From: Vigna angularis
Taxonomy: Eukaryota > Streptophyta > Magnoliopsida > Fabales > Fabaceae
Direction: 5' to 3'
DNA: 64,000 nucleotides
NCBI RefSeq assembly: GCF_016808095.1
Contig: NC_068971.1
Coordinates: 12,908,501 to 12,972,500 of the forward strand
The notes under the pieces were generated by a model. The model worked only from the letters and a program-made list of their open reading frames with translations. It ran no database searches and was not told the origin of the DNA. Within the stretch, counting starts at the first letter, position 1. Each line of letters opens with the position of its first letter. The position numbers and the translations under genes were made by a program. Below are positions 1 through 10,953 of the stretch, one piece after another.

Positions 1-1300
1 CTTTTCTCTCTATTATTCTCTCTTCCAACCTCTCACTACTAATGCTTATGATAGCATTACACTCCTCTTTAGGGTTAACTTCAGTATTAGCCCCAAACTG
101 CTTTTCAGATTTTTCCTCCAACTTTTTAGCCAGTTGGCCAACTTGTATCTCCAAATTCCTTTTAGCAGCTTTAGTACTTTTGTTATTGGAGATAGACACT
201 TGCATAAACTGTTGAAATGTCTCTTCTAACTTTGCATTTCTCTCATGTAGTGAAGGTTGTTGTTGCCACTGGTGCTGTTGTTGTTGTGGTCTATTGTAAT
301 GCCCAGCTTGCCCTTGACCCATGCTTGGGTGAGGTTTCCACCCTTTGTTGTAATTACCTTTGCGAAATTGATTACCTGACCCATAAAATTGACTTCTTCT
401 TAGGTCAATTCCGGCATAGCACATTGACCATTAATATGATCACCTCCACACAACTCACAAAGTTGTTGTTGAACTTGAGAAACGTTATGCAACTCCCTTG
501 GAAATCGAGAGATTTTCTTCATTAGAGTCTCCAGTTGTTGAGTCATAATCTTATTCTATGCCAACAGAGTATCTTGAGATTGCAATTGTAGAACTCCCTT
601 TTGTTGCAATTGAGTCCTTTCACTATGCATCTCATTATCATTTGTAGCCATATTTTCAATCAAATCATAGGCTTCCTCTAGAGTCTTGCATTTGATATTA
701 CCTCCAACTGAGGCATCTAACTTCAATTTAGTTTGTGAGCTTAGACCTCCAAGGAATATAATAACTAATGTAGGTTCATCAAAACCATGAGTAGGCGTCT
801 TTCTCAACAAGCCTTTAAATTGGTCTCATGCTTGACCGAGTGTTTCATCCATGCCCTGCGTGAAAGAAGAAATTTCCTACTTACCTTTGCTTACTTTTGA
901 CTGTGGGAAGTATTTGTTTAGAAACTTTGCAACCACGGCTTCCCACTCAGTAAAGCTATTCTCCGGAAAAGAGTTCAACCACATCTTAGCATTGCCTCCC
1001 AAAGAGAAAGGAAACAAGCTAAGTCTAATAGCTTCATCTGGCACACCATTGATCTTCACAGTGTTACATATTTCATTGAATGTGGTCAAATGCTTTTATG
1101 GATTTTCATGTGCCAATCCATTAAATTGGTTTCTCTTTACTAATTGAATCAACACAAGCTTCATCTCCATGTTTTCAGCATTAACCCTCGGCCTTGCAAT
1201 GTTATTAAAATGATGAGGGCCAATGGCTGTTGCATAATCTGCCAGGGTATGTCTACCATTCTACTCTTCAGCCATATTTTTTTGTTCCCTGGTCAGATCT
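1..1300 (-). pseudogene. Athila-like Ty3/gypsy gag, decayed and cut by the window edge
   Basis: Reading leftward from about 1300, the minus strand encodes pieces of a plant Athila-type gag in shifting frames. First comes an N-terminal segment with RPRVNAENMEMK (near 1150-1200). Next is the gag core with GVPDEAIRLSLFPFSLGG and WLNSFPENSFTEWE (877-1089), then the segment LRKTPTHGFDEPT with the ASVGGNIKCKTLEEAYDLIENMA block (556-810). Last is a zinc-knuckle-like CELCGGDHINGQC near 420-460. Gag would form the particle that packages element RNA. A stop at about 1100 and breaks between 810 and 877 and after 556 show it is dead. The order gag, primer site, LTR toward higher coordinates fixes the minus orientation. 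Protease, RT and integrase would lie left of the window. Family assignment rests on recognised gag motifs and on the tRNA-Asp primer site. Confidence 0.85.
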
Positions 1301-1609
1301 TTATGGTGAAGGTTGTAAAAGAGTCTCAGGAGAAGGGAAAAGTTCTCTGGACGTCCTGTTTCTCCTTTTTCTTCTATTGTTGTCTAGACCTGCAAGAAGA
1401 GGTTCAGAAACTTTTGTGCTTCTAGTCCGAATTGTACCCTGCATACACTAGAGAAACAAACACTAGAGCACCCAATTAACACTAACAGATAGAAAAGATA
1501 AAAAAAAATAACAAGATAAAATGATAAAAAGATAAAAAAATAAAAATAAAAATAAAAGATAAAGTCTAATCGGTTAAGAATCACACAAAAGTATAGTTTA
1601 AACCATGAG

Positions 1610-1627
1610 TCCCCGGCAACGACGCCA
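1610..1627 (-). other. primer-binding site complementary to tRNA-Asp
   Basis: On the minus strand this 18-mer reads TGGCGTCGTTGCCGGGGA. It matches the 3' end of plant tRNA-Asp, used by Athila/Tat elements, with one change. It sits six bases inside the LTR edge, between the LTR and gag, as expected for first-strand priming. Confidence 0.85.
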
Positions 1628-1633
1628 AATACT

Positions 1634-2990
1634 TGTTAAGATGTCAGCAAGTGTACCGAATCATATCAAGTAATATAAAATGATAAGACCAAGTATCGTT
1701 TCCCAAGAGACTCACAACACTACACTGTCATGTAATTACTTAACTAATTAAAAATTTTGAAGAACAATTTGGAATTTTGAATGCAAAGCAAGAAAGTAAA
1801 TATGAATGATCTTTTGACCAATTGAAAGAAAAACACAAATGTGAGTGGATGATATTGAATATGAGATGAATATGTTGTTGGGGTTTAGATTTCACCTAAT
1901 TTACTCTTATGCATATATGAATTTATCTTCTTCATTCAATTGTTAACATCACTCTCTAAATTACTTAAATCCCGATCCCTCGATGAAGAAAGCCTATCCT
2001 TAATTACTAGACCACAATCCCTTGCATCCCTAATAATTAATTTTGCATTACGATTAGGAGCTTAGGATGACCAAAACTCATATCCTCATCCCTGAGCAAT
2101 AATGCTTTTGGGAGCAATCCTCCAGAACATGAATTGTAAGATACCTTCCAATACTCATGCAAATCATACATCATGCGATGAATGAGTTAAACATAACAAG
2201 CATTGAGTAAAGAAGAATTACCCTAACAATTGATGAAAGAAGCATATATAGTTAAGATCAATTCAAATACATGAGAGTTCACAAGGTTACATCATCCCCC
2301 AAAAACAAATAATGTTTAGTTCCCCATCGTCATGGAGAAATTAGATGAATAATGGAATGAAAAAGATAGAAAAACCCTAAAAACTGAACAGGAGAGCTTC
2401 CGCATCCACTTCTGCGTCTAGAGAATTGAAGAAAATTTGAATTTGTGTTAATTCTGTCAAGAGATACCCTCTCTAGGTCGAGTTAATCCTTAAATAGGGC
2501 TGAATTGGGCATGGGCCAACGTTGCCACCGCTTAGCGCCCCTACTTAGGGCGCTCAGATGTGCTTGTTAAAGAATGGCGCTCAGCGTCCAATGGAGGGCG
2601 CTCAAGTGTGAAACGTTGTAGGAAAGATGTCGCTCAATACCCCAAAAAGGGCGCTCAGGCGTGACTGCGAAGCTCCAGTGCCGAGGGTCATGAAAAGGGC
2701 GCCCAAGCGTGAGTGCGATCTTCTACAACCTTCTCTTTTGGTGCTCTTTCTGTCCTTTATAAGTTCTAACTTCTTGACAACTTAACTCCTCTTCCAATTC
2801 ATCCCAATTTCCTACAAAACCAAGGAGATTTAGTGATAAAATCTTCAAGTGTAACTTCAACTCTCTTATTTCCCAAAATAAACCAAAATCAAGAAAACAA
2901 ACAAGTTTCTAAGTCAAAAATGGTTCATTTGATATTAAAATTTACTCTCAAATAACGGTGAAATCAACCATTATCATTATGGTCATAACA
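1634..2990 (-). mobile_element. 5' LTR of the Athila-like element
   Basis: The block runs from TGTTAAGATG to GGTCATAACA, giving matching TGTTA/TAACA ends of 1357 bp next to the primer site. Inside, near 2530-2730, the motif GGGCGCTCA or close variants recurs at least six times and makes the LTR locally GC-rich. The five bases after 2990 (gagtt) should be one target-site copy; the other copy lies outside the window, so the insertion cannot be checked here. Confidence 0.8.
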
Positions 2991-3000
2991 GAGTTAAATT

Positions 3001-3237
3001 TGCTACGATTTTTATTATAAAGAACTAAGTTTGTTGGACAATAACAGACTGAAAATTTTAGTCTGTTGGTGAACAATAGACTTAAAATTTAAGTCTGTTG
3101 GTCAATAACAGACTTAAAATTTAAGTTTGTTAGTCAACAACAAACTTAAAATTTAAGTCTGTCGAATCGAAGTCTGTCATAAAATAGACTTAAAAAGCCC
3201 GAAATAACAGACTTAAAAAGTCTGTTTTGTGGTAGCG
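3001..3237. mobile_element. small CACTA-related repeat element
   Basis: The block opens GCTACGATTTTT and closes TTTTGTGGTAGCG, close to inverted CACTA-type ends with a changed first base. Its interior is a tandem array of about 33 bp units (AACAGACTTAAAATTTAAGT and variants, about 3.5 copies, 3045-3165). The right end (AAGCCCGAAATAACAGACTT) resembles the right subterminal region of the CACTA element at 24477-25502. I could not see a clear 3-bp target duplication, so the boundaries are approximate. Confidence 0.45.
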
Positions 3238-4046
3238 AAATGAGCAACAATGGTGGAAGAACAATGTTCGTAATGGAGGAGGAGGAGAGGATGAGAGTTA
3301 CTATAGTGGCGCAATAGAATAGGGACTTAGCACTTTGTAAAATTTCACAAAAATTAACCCTAAGTAGAGCTTTAGGTTTCGGTTCTTTATAAAAATAAAC
3401 CCTATAAATTAATAGGCTTTAATTTTATAAAGAACATAAGCTTAAAAGCTTGATACTAAAATAATATATTTTAAATTCAGTGACATTGTTGGAATTATTG
3501 GAAACCTTTAGACACTGATCAAAATATGTTCTTTTATAGGTTTCAGTTTTTAAAGGAATTAAAACCTAAACGTCCTTAATAATTTTAAAAGTGTTACCGC
3601 GTGTTTATAGACATCACTTTTCTTAAACCTACGACATATTAGGCAAAGTTAAATGGGATTTTTATATTAGTGATATAGAATTAGGGTTGTTAGGCGCTAG
3701 TGTTACAAGTTAACAAACTTTCAAAGTCTAGTTGAACTATATTTTAATAAAAGTAATTTTTATAATTATAATATGATTTTATGTTAGGTCTAGGGGTGGT
3801 GAGTTATTTCTTTATCCAATTGGAAACTAAAATAACTTAAGGAGTTTACTTATGACAAAATGACTTAGACTAAACTTAAGCATATTCAATTGATCGATGG
3901 TGTTCTGCCATTTTCTTATCTAAATTGGCTATAATTCTTTATTTGAACAAAGTAAGGTTATACTTTTGTTGTTAGTTTGACCTAGACAGGTATTCACTAG
4001 TTTTTCCTTCTTTTGTTGTCAATTTATGTGATTTTTCTTCTTTAGT
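3238..4046. other. AT-rich stretch, nothing recognised
   Basis: I see no gene, RNA or clear repeat. It lies between the small CACTA-like block and the next CACTA element. Confidence 0.6.
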
Positions 4047-6542
4047 CACTAGTAAAAAAAAGCTTTTTTAACGCGTTATATACACCTCGGTTTTACTGAA
4101 ACTGAAGCGTATAAAAGTGCGGTGGCATTTTCGTAAATATTGAGTGGTTATATGCCTCGGTTGTATATGAACCAATGCCTATAGATGTTACTGTCTCGAG
4201 TAGAAGACCAACCGAAGCATATAATATAAGTTTTAAATGGTTTAGGCACCGGTTTTGTAACTGAAAGGGTTTAGGCACCGGTTTTAAATATAACTGAGGT
4301 AATATCTTAGGTTAAAATCAAAAGACCAAACAAATTTCTCTCTCCTGATTCTCATTTGCCTCCCTCGCCTCTTATTTCTCTTCTCTACCAAACCCCAGCA
4401 TCAAGGCGCCACAAACACCAGCCATTAGGGTCGTCGCAAGCACCGCCGTTCAACCATGCCGCCGGCTGCCGCCGTTCCACGGTGCTCCACCTTATTTCTC
4501 TCATCTCCACGACTCTGCTTCCATCCGCATTAGCCATTCTCTCCATTTCGATTTCCTACGTCTTCACAGAGGGATCTCCTCATCGCAAGCCTTTCATCGT
4601 CACGGTAAGCCTTCTACACTCACAGAATCATCTTTATTTCCTCTATCCTTCATTTTCCACCGAAACATTCATAGATTTAAATCCTCCGTTAGGGTTTCTT
4701 CTCCTTTTCACCATTTCCCTTCGATTCCACTGATTAAAACCTTGTTTTCACCATTAGAAACTTTTTCCACCGATTAAACTTTGATTTACACTGATCAATC
4801 GGTCCAGAATAGGTTTCCTTCTTCTTCTAAGGTTTCTATCAAGTTTAATCCTCTGTTTCTTATTCTTCTTCGACTTTTTTTCATTTCTGTTGCATCTAAG
4901 CTTCGAGGATTTGCATCACGCTTACAGTCCTCTTCTCGGAGCGCCCTTCCATCTTGGAGAGGCTGTTGCGACGGCGGCTGGGCGGAAGAGGGCTTTAAGG
5001 GCAGCGACGGCGACAGTGAATGGAGGTTTGCGAGCAGTGGCGAGGTTGTTGTTGTTGTTAGGGTCGAGGAGGGCGAGGCGTTCGTAGAGGCATGAGGGAC
5101 AGAAGCCGGTGAAGGCTTCGTCGGGGTGGCGAGGCAGGAGGTGGAGGGACGATGGGCCTACGGCAGTTGGGTGGCGGGGACACTCTTATTTTCTATTTTT
5201 CTACAGCTTTTTCTTCTTGATGTTTGTTTGTCTTTTATGTCATTAAATGTTTGTTAGTGTTATCATGTGCTGGTTTTGCTGGAGGAAGGATAAGGCTTGG
5301 AAGCCTAGAAGTTTTGAAAATAAGGAAGTTTGAGAGGGTTTGGAGGACCAAAAGCTCACATGGTAAATCTCAGGCTTTTGTATTTTACAAACCTTTGGAG
5401 ATTTTTTCTGCCTTAGTCACTATTGCCACTCCAACAATCTGTCATTGACAACCTTTTGGATGTGTTCAATTATTTATTGTTGTTGTAGAGAGTTGTGTTG
5501 GAACCTGCAATACAGAGATGTCATCAATGTCGAACACGACGCCGATTCTAGTAAGGTTGATGACCCTGCCAGTGGAACCACATGCGATGCCTTCCCAACT
5601 GTGGCAGCAGTCAAACGAAGGTGTCCAGGAATCTAGCAGTTTTGGAGGGTCAAAGATGATTCTGCTCTTGAATTCTAGTAATGCTTCTTTGTCCACCACG
5701 TGACATGGCTCCGAAATTGAGGTAAGAGATGAGAAAATGAGAAACAACATTATGGTTGTTGCCATAGTTCAGAATGAGGAGCGTGATGTTTTGTCTAGTG
5801 AAGTATTCAATTTATTTGTTTTCTTGTGAGATCATCATCAAAATGATGTATGAAAATGGCATTGGAGATGTTTGAAAAGTGATAATTTTTTATGCTTTGG
5901 ATGCAGCATTTTGAAGAGAGGCATGTGCTTCTAACGACAACTTGGATTTTCACTAACTTGGCTCTTTGGAAGCAAGTGCCTTTAGTTCAACAAAAAGAAG
6001 TTGGGATTTTATAATTATGTGGTTTCTAAATTATTTCCATTTAAACGACCTTCATGCTATTGTAAAGGTGTTTCATTATTTAAATTTAATGATATCATGT
6101 TATGCTTTTGTGCTTTAGAATTTGAGTTTCTAACAAGAACCCAAGACAGAAAACAGAGAATGGAAAGGAGTGTTTTAATTGTTTGAATGAAAACGAACAG
6201 TACTAGGAAAAAGATCTCACCATTAAACTCGGTTAATGGTTTCATTATTTTTTATAATTAACGTGTTGGTGTAAAAAAAAAAGAAAAAAAGTCCTTCTAT
6301 TGCCTCGGTTAAACTTCAAACCGAGGCATAAGACTCAACCATGAAAAAAAAACTAAAAAGAGGAACACCATATAATGCTTCGGTTGCATTTGAACCGAGG
6401 CAAAAGCATACATTTTTTCGTCTCGGTTCTGAACCGAGGCAAAAAGTGATAGACTTTTTACCTCGCATGTATATGCCTCGGTTGCGGAACCGGTGCCTAT
6501 GAGCGAAAATAACTGCTATCGTTTCTCTTGATTGTACTAGTG
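4047..6542. mobile_element. non-autonomous CACTA element with captured LRR-gene fragment
   Basis: The ends are CACTAGTA and TACTAGTG, flanked by a 3-bp duplication agt (4044-4046 and 6543-6545), the signature of CACTA (En/Spm) transposons. The subterminal zones (about 4075-4310 and 6295-6500) carry many copies of CCTCGGTT / AACCGAGG in both orientations, the usual kind of transposase-binding array. No transposase is present. The interior holds an unusually GC-rich stretch (about 4380-5170) of unrecognised origin and, on the minus strand, the start of an LRR protein gene. The right end (GCGAAAATAACTGCTATCG) is nearly the same as that of the element at 10954-12637, so they are one family. Confidence 0.85.
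5524..5765 (-). pseudogene. captured 5' fragment of an LRR protein gene
   Basis: From the ATG at 5765 the minus strand encodes a hydrophobic signal-peptide-like start (MATTIMLFLIFSSLTS), then CHVVDKEALLEFKSRI, LLDSWTPSFDCCHSWEGIAC and GSTGRVINL. This is the plant LRR N-terminal cap (LRRNT_2) with its paired cysteines, as in extracellular LRR proteins of the DRT100/PGIP-like or receptor-like type. Similarity fades after about residue 80, before any full leucine-rich repeat, and the frame stops at 5466. It lies wholly inside the CACTA element at 4047-6542, opposite to the GC-rich half. The start codon, signal peptide and cap are intact, so a short secreted peptide is conceivable, but I treat it as a gene fragment picked up by the transposon. 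Confidence 0.75.
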
Positions 6543-6649
6543 AGTGATTGATGATAATGAGGATGTCCTAGTTGGATTCTAAACAATACAAATGTGCTTT
6601 TTAAAAAAGTTGCAAAAAATTTTTACTCTTCTTGTATAAAACATATGAA

Positions 6650-7545
6650 TTAGGAAAACTTGATTTGGTTGGATGATGTGTCACCAGCTAAAACTTTGGT
6701 TCTTTAGAAGTTGTTGTATGATTGTTTACCTATTGATTACGAGATTAAAAAAAGGATGATTTTATGCTTTATATGTTCTTTGTGTTGAAATAATGTTGAA
6801 TTTTTGGCTCATTTGTTCTTTTATTATTCCATTGTTATGTAGTTGTGGGAATGGTTGAAGGAAGTTTTTTAGGATTGTAGTTTTTTTCTTTGGATTTGAT
6901 GGTTCAATTTACGAAGTCTTATTGTAGTTCTTTGCTTAAATTGATTAAAGTGGTCGTTATTAATACGATTATCTAGATGATTTGAAGGATGATAAATGAT
7001 AGTAGATTTCAGGATCCAATTATTTTTCCTTCTTCGATTTATCAAATTAAGGAGGTAGTGTGTATGGTTAGGAATAAATCTAAGAAGCATATAAGTAATA
7101 TTGTCTCCAAATTTTTGGTGCTGAAAATTTTCAATACTCATAGGAAGGGTAGGGTGGTTTTGTTTATTGACATAATATGGAAACTTCAACATGATAATTG
7201 GCTTAAGATCAATACTGGTGGTGCAACTGATGGTTTAACTTCATGTGCTAGTATATTTTTAAGAGAGTAAACTTTTTTTTTATGTTGAGTTTACAGGGGT
7301 CAATTATGCTTTGAAACATGCTATGAGGGAGAGTTTTTAAAGGTTTTGGTTTGAGAATGATTATTTTTTAATTTGTCATGATTTTTTGGATCAATGAGTA
7401 ATTTCTTAGATTTTTTGGAATAATACAAAGAAATGACGTTAGTGCTTGCATTTTTGTAAGCATATGTCATTTAAAGTTTGTTATGTTTTTTGTGAGAGAA
7501 ATAATTGTGCTGATAAATTAGCTAATTGAACTTTGATTCATAAAT
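6650..7545 (+). pseudogene. LINE (L1-type) ORF2 C-terminal remnant
   Basis: Reading through stops and frame changes, 6654-6860 gives a zf-RVT-like domain (ENLIWLDDVSPAKTL, KLLYDCLPIDYEIKKRM, then a Cys pair and LAHLFFYYS, LWEWLKE). The stretch 7180-7270 opens an RNase-H-like (RVT_3) domain with WLKINTGGATDG, and near 7490-7525 the typical end ERNNCADKLAN appears. This order is the tail of plant non-LTR retrotransposon ORF2, downstream of the reverse transcriptase. Several in-frame stops show it is old. It begins about 110 bp after the CACTA element and its 5' part is missing. Confidence 0.7.
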
Positions 7546-7902
7546 AATAATATAACTAGTTTAATGTTTTACCTCCATGTATTTATTTATATTTTTTCAT
7601 AATAGATATAGTTTGTCTATATTTCATTAAGTGTAACTTTTATCATGGTTTTATGTGGTCCCATGCTTTGTATTTTTTTCTTTTCTTTTTAATAAACTTT
7701 TATATGATGAGAAATGACTGATACATTTATAATAATGTTACCTTATTTGAAAAACTAAAATAATTTTTAAATTGTTTATACAAAAATTCATAATATATTA
7801 TTATTTATACAACACTATCATATATTTAGGTGTAAATATTGTTTGAAGTATAATTTTATTAATATCTCTATGTCCACAAAATATAATTAAAATAAATAAA
7901 TA

Positions 7903-7907
<5 letters not shown>

Positions 7908-7982
<75 letters not shown>
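7908..7982. repeat. (TA)n microsatellite
   Basis: About 37 uninterrupted TA dinucleotides. Confidence 0.95.
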
Positions 7983-7984
<2 letters not shown>

Positions 7985-9051
7985 TTTTTATCACTATGAA
8001 TAAACAAATGTTACCCTTCTTTTTTTTCCTTTTTCTTTTGATATGAAAACATAAAAATTAAAAACAAAAGAAATTTAACATAAAAAATAAATGGATTAGG
8101 CTATCAACATGTGAGTTAGTTCCACTTTCGTCTATATAGTTATCGAACCAATATTACTTTATCAAATAAAATAATATATTAAGTAGGACAAATGGATTAT
8201 CCTAAATGTAATATGCATTCATACAGAAAACATTTATTTATGATATTTAGTCCCTCTGCTATTACAAAAGGTAGATATTGTTTATATATTTATTGTTGTT
8301 TTAAGATTTTAACGAATTTTAGTCCCGAAAGTGCTTTTGTATGCACACCCTACTTGAAAGAACAAGTATAACTGAAAAATATTCCAATTAGATAAAGAGA
8401 AAACCTCACTGTATAAGGGATATCGTTTCCAAACACAAAGAAAAGGTAAAATATACATATAGTATTTTGAGGTAACCAACCAAACAAGATTAATTAACTT
8501 TTTCGCATATAAATCAATTAGCAAAATAATCAACTAAGTTTTACAATAATTGATTACTCTAATCATTAATCAAACTTAAAACTTCGAAATGAAAATTAAT
8601 GAATAACTTTTCAAGTTTTAAGCGATTTTGAACTTTAAATAGTAGATTATTTTACAAGTTTCTCTCTTTCATATATCCTCTCATCCATAAAAAATCTGAA
8701 TCAAAAAATTCACTTTTATTGATTCATCCTTAATTTTCTTTCAAAATTCCTCCTTTAAAAAATTGCTAGCGTTTTAGTAAAAATTCAGAATTATGATAAG
8801 TGGATCATACTATGTCATATGTCACCCACTAAAAGAATACATCCCCACTCACAGAAGTAAACGTGAGCAAGTTAAATAAGGCATTAATTTAGGGCAAAAG
8901 GAAACTGAACTACATTATTAATTTTAACTAGACAGCATACTAATGGGTAAATATTTAACAATATTGTAAAGAATCTATACTCATCAAGTAAATAATAATG
9001 TCACCAATGCCACTAAAATTTGATATAGTATAGTAAAAGAAACTTAAAAAA

Positions 9052-9055
<4 letters not shown>

Positions 9056-9086
<31 letters not shown>
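9056..9086. repeat. (TA)n microsatellite
   Basis: About 15 TA dinucleotides. Confidence 0.95.
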
Positions 9087-9087
<1 letters not shown>

Positions 9088-10953
9088 CATGATATTAGAT
9101 ATTAATTCATGATTTATATGAAATAAATGAAATAATATATTTAACAAAACAAAAAAAATTTCCATAATAAATAATTCAATAGGTTAAATAAATAAAAAAT
9201 ATTTCATTAAAATAAGTTCTTAATATATCAAATTAAAAATAAATTTTAAATCTATTTAATCTATAAAAATCGTAATAAAAAAATAATTTTCTGAATATTT
9301 AATCTTCTCCACTTGCATGTGATTGGGTTGTAAAAGCCTTTTTATTAAAAATTTCATTTTGTTTAATCTGGAAGCTTCCACGTATAATTTTGCAGATAAC
9401 TTTGCACATCACAGGGCTGAGTTGTCTTGGCCTCTGAAATAATATTAATGTTGTCTTCCTAGCGGGTTTCAGAAGCAAAATAATAACAAGACAGAGAAAC
9501 ATTCACATCATGATTGGAGTTTTAATTATATGGAAATCCTACACGACAAACATACAAAGAACAAAAGCCACCATGATGAAACCCATTTTTTTTAACCTAT
9601 AATTTCACGTTTTTTTGCTTTTATCTGTTACTATTAATGATGGTTAGACATTACACTATCATAATAATAATAGTAATAAATATTATTAACATGTAACACT
9701 GGCCACAAATAATTCTGTTGTTTGGTTTTATGGCACTTAATTAATCAATAGTTTATAATGGGAAAGAAGCATATACTATATTATGATCATTATTGTAGGG
9801 GCATTTCAGAAACTTTACGTGATCCCTTATTGGTCTGAAGTGAGATGAATAGGGAAGTGTGTTTTAGCTATATTGTTCGGAAACATGGCTAGATACATTT
9901 TCATCCCTTTATACAATCCAAATTTGTAACCAGATGCATTATGCTCTTTCTTTATTGCCTTATTATTTCATTTATTGCTTGTTTGCTTCTGTGATATGAC
10001 AAAAAAATATATATGTGCAGATTCATTTGTTAATAGTCTGCAAGCTACTCCAAATATTCATTGCATAAGAACAGTTTGATTTGTTATAATTTTTTTATAA
10101 ATATAAAAGTATTTCTTTTCTGCTGTTATTCAATTACAAACTGACGTATACATGAAAAATGTATTGCTTTTATGTTAAAAAATATCTTAAGAATAATATC
10201 AGTGTAATTTTAAATATGGAAACCTAAGTGAATCAATACTATGCAGGGAAACATGCTCATAGAAGTTGACCTATAAACTCAAAATCATAAACATCTTTAT
10301 GTGCAAAAAGAAAAATACTTTTTAATCAGTTCTTTTTTTATCTAATTACGGTTACTCAACTATAGTTTATTTATCTAATTGAGCAATAAAAGTGGGATGT
10401 GCAAGACACACCCATGAAAGAAAAAAGAAATCCATACAATACCCTAACTACTTTGTGTCCATCCATTGGCATCAATGATGATAATTTATTCATTGAAAAA
10501 AAGTTAGGCAGATAATAGTACATATACATAAAAATTGGTAGGTTAAGCCTATAGATATTGCAAGTTCCAATAAATATATGTCTTTTTTAAAATAATTTCA
10601 CATGTCTATTTTTTTTTATCTTTGTCTCTATTTACTTATTTTATTATACATTTTTTTCTTTTTTTTTCTATAATTGGGTAAAGTTTTGGAATAAAGGATA
10701 AGAGAAGTTGTTGATTTAACTTTCTACTAATATTTAAAAGTTACAATAATGATTTAATAAATTTTGAGTGAAAAATAGAAAAGAAATTGATTTAATAAAT
10801 TTTGAATGAAAAATAGAAAAGGTTGTAAGTTCAATCCTTCCACTAACATTAACAACTAATATTTTTGTCGATAAAAAAAATACATTATTATAAAATTACA
10901 AAAGTATTTTGTATAATTTATATTATTTTCTCTTTTAATAATTAAGAACATAA

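Larger units (their letters stand above)
7546..10953. other. long AT-rich intergenic stretch
   Basis: I find no coding region or element ends. It holds two TA microsatellites and, at about 10755-10825, a direct duplication of about 38 bp (TTTAATAAATTTTGARTGAA core). A GTTCAATCC motif near 10835 recalls a tRNA B box, but no A box or fold supports a SINE. Confidence 0.6.

Noticed and set aside
7801..8007. Ile/Tyr-repeat peptide frame
   Set aside because: Translation of a TA microsatellite.
10820..10860. possible tRNA-derived SINE (GTTCAATCC motif)
   Set aside because: Only a B-box-like motif; no A box, no target duplication and no tRNA fold.
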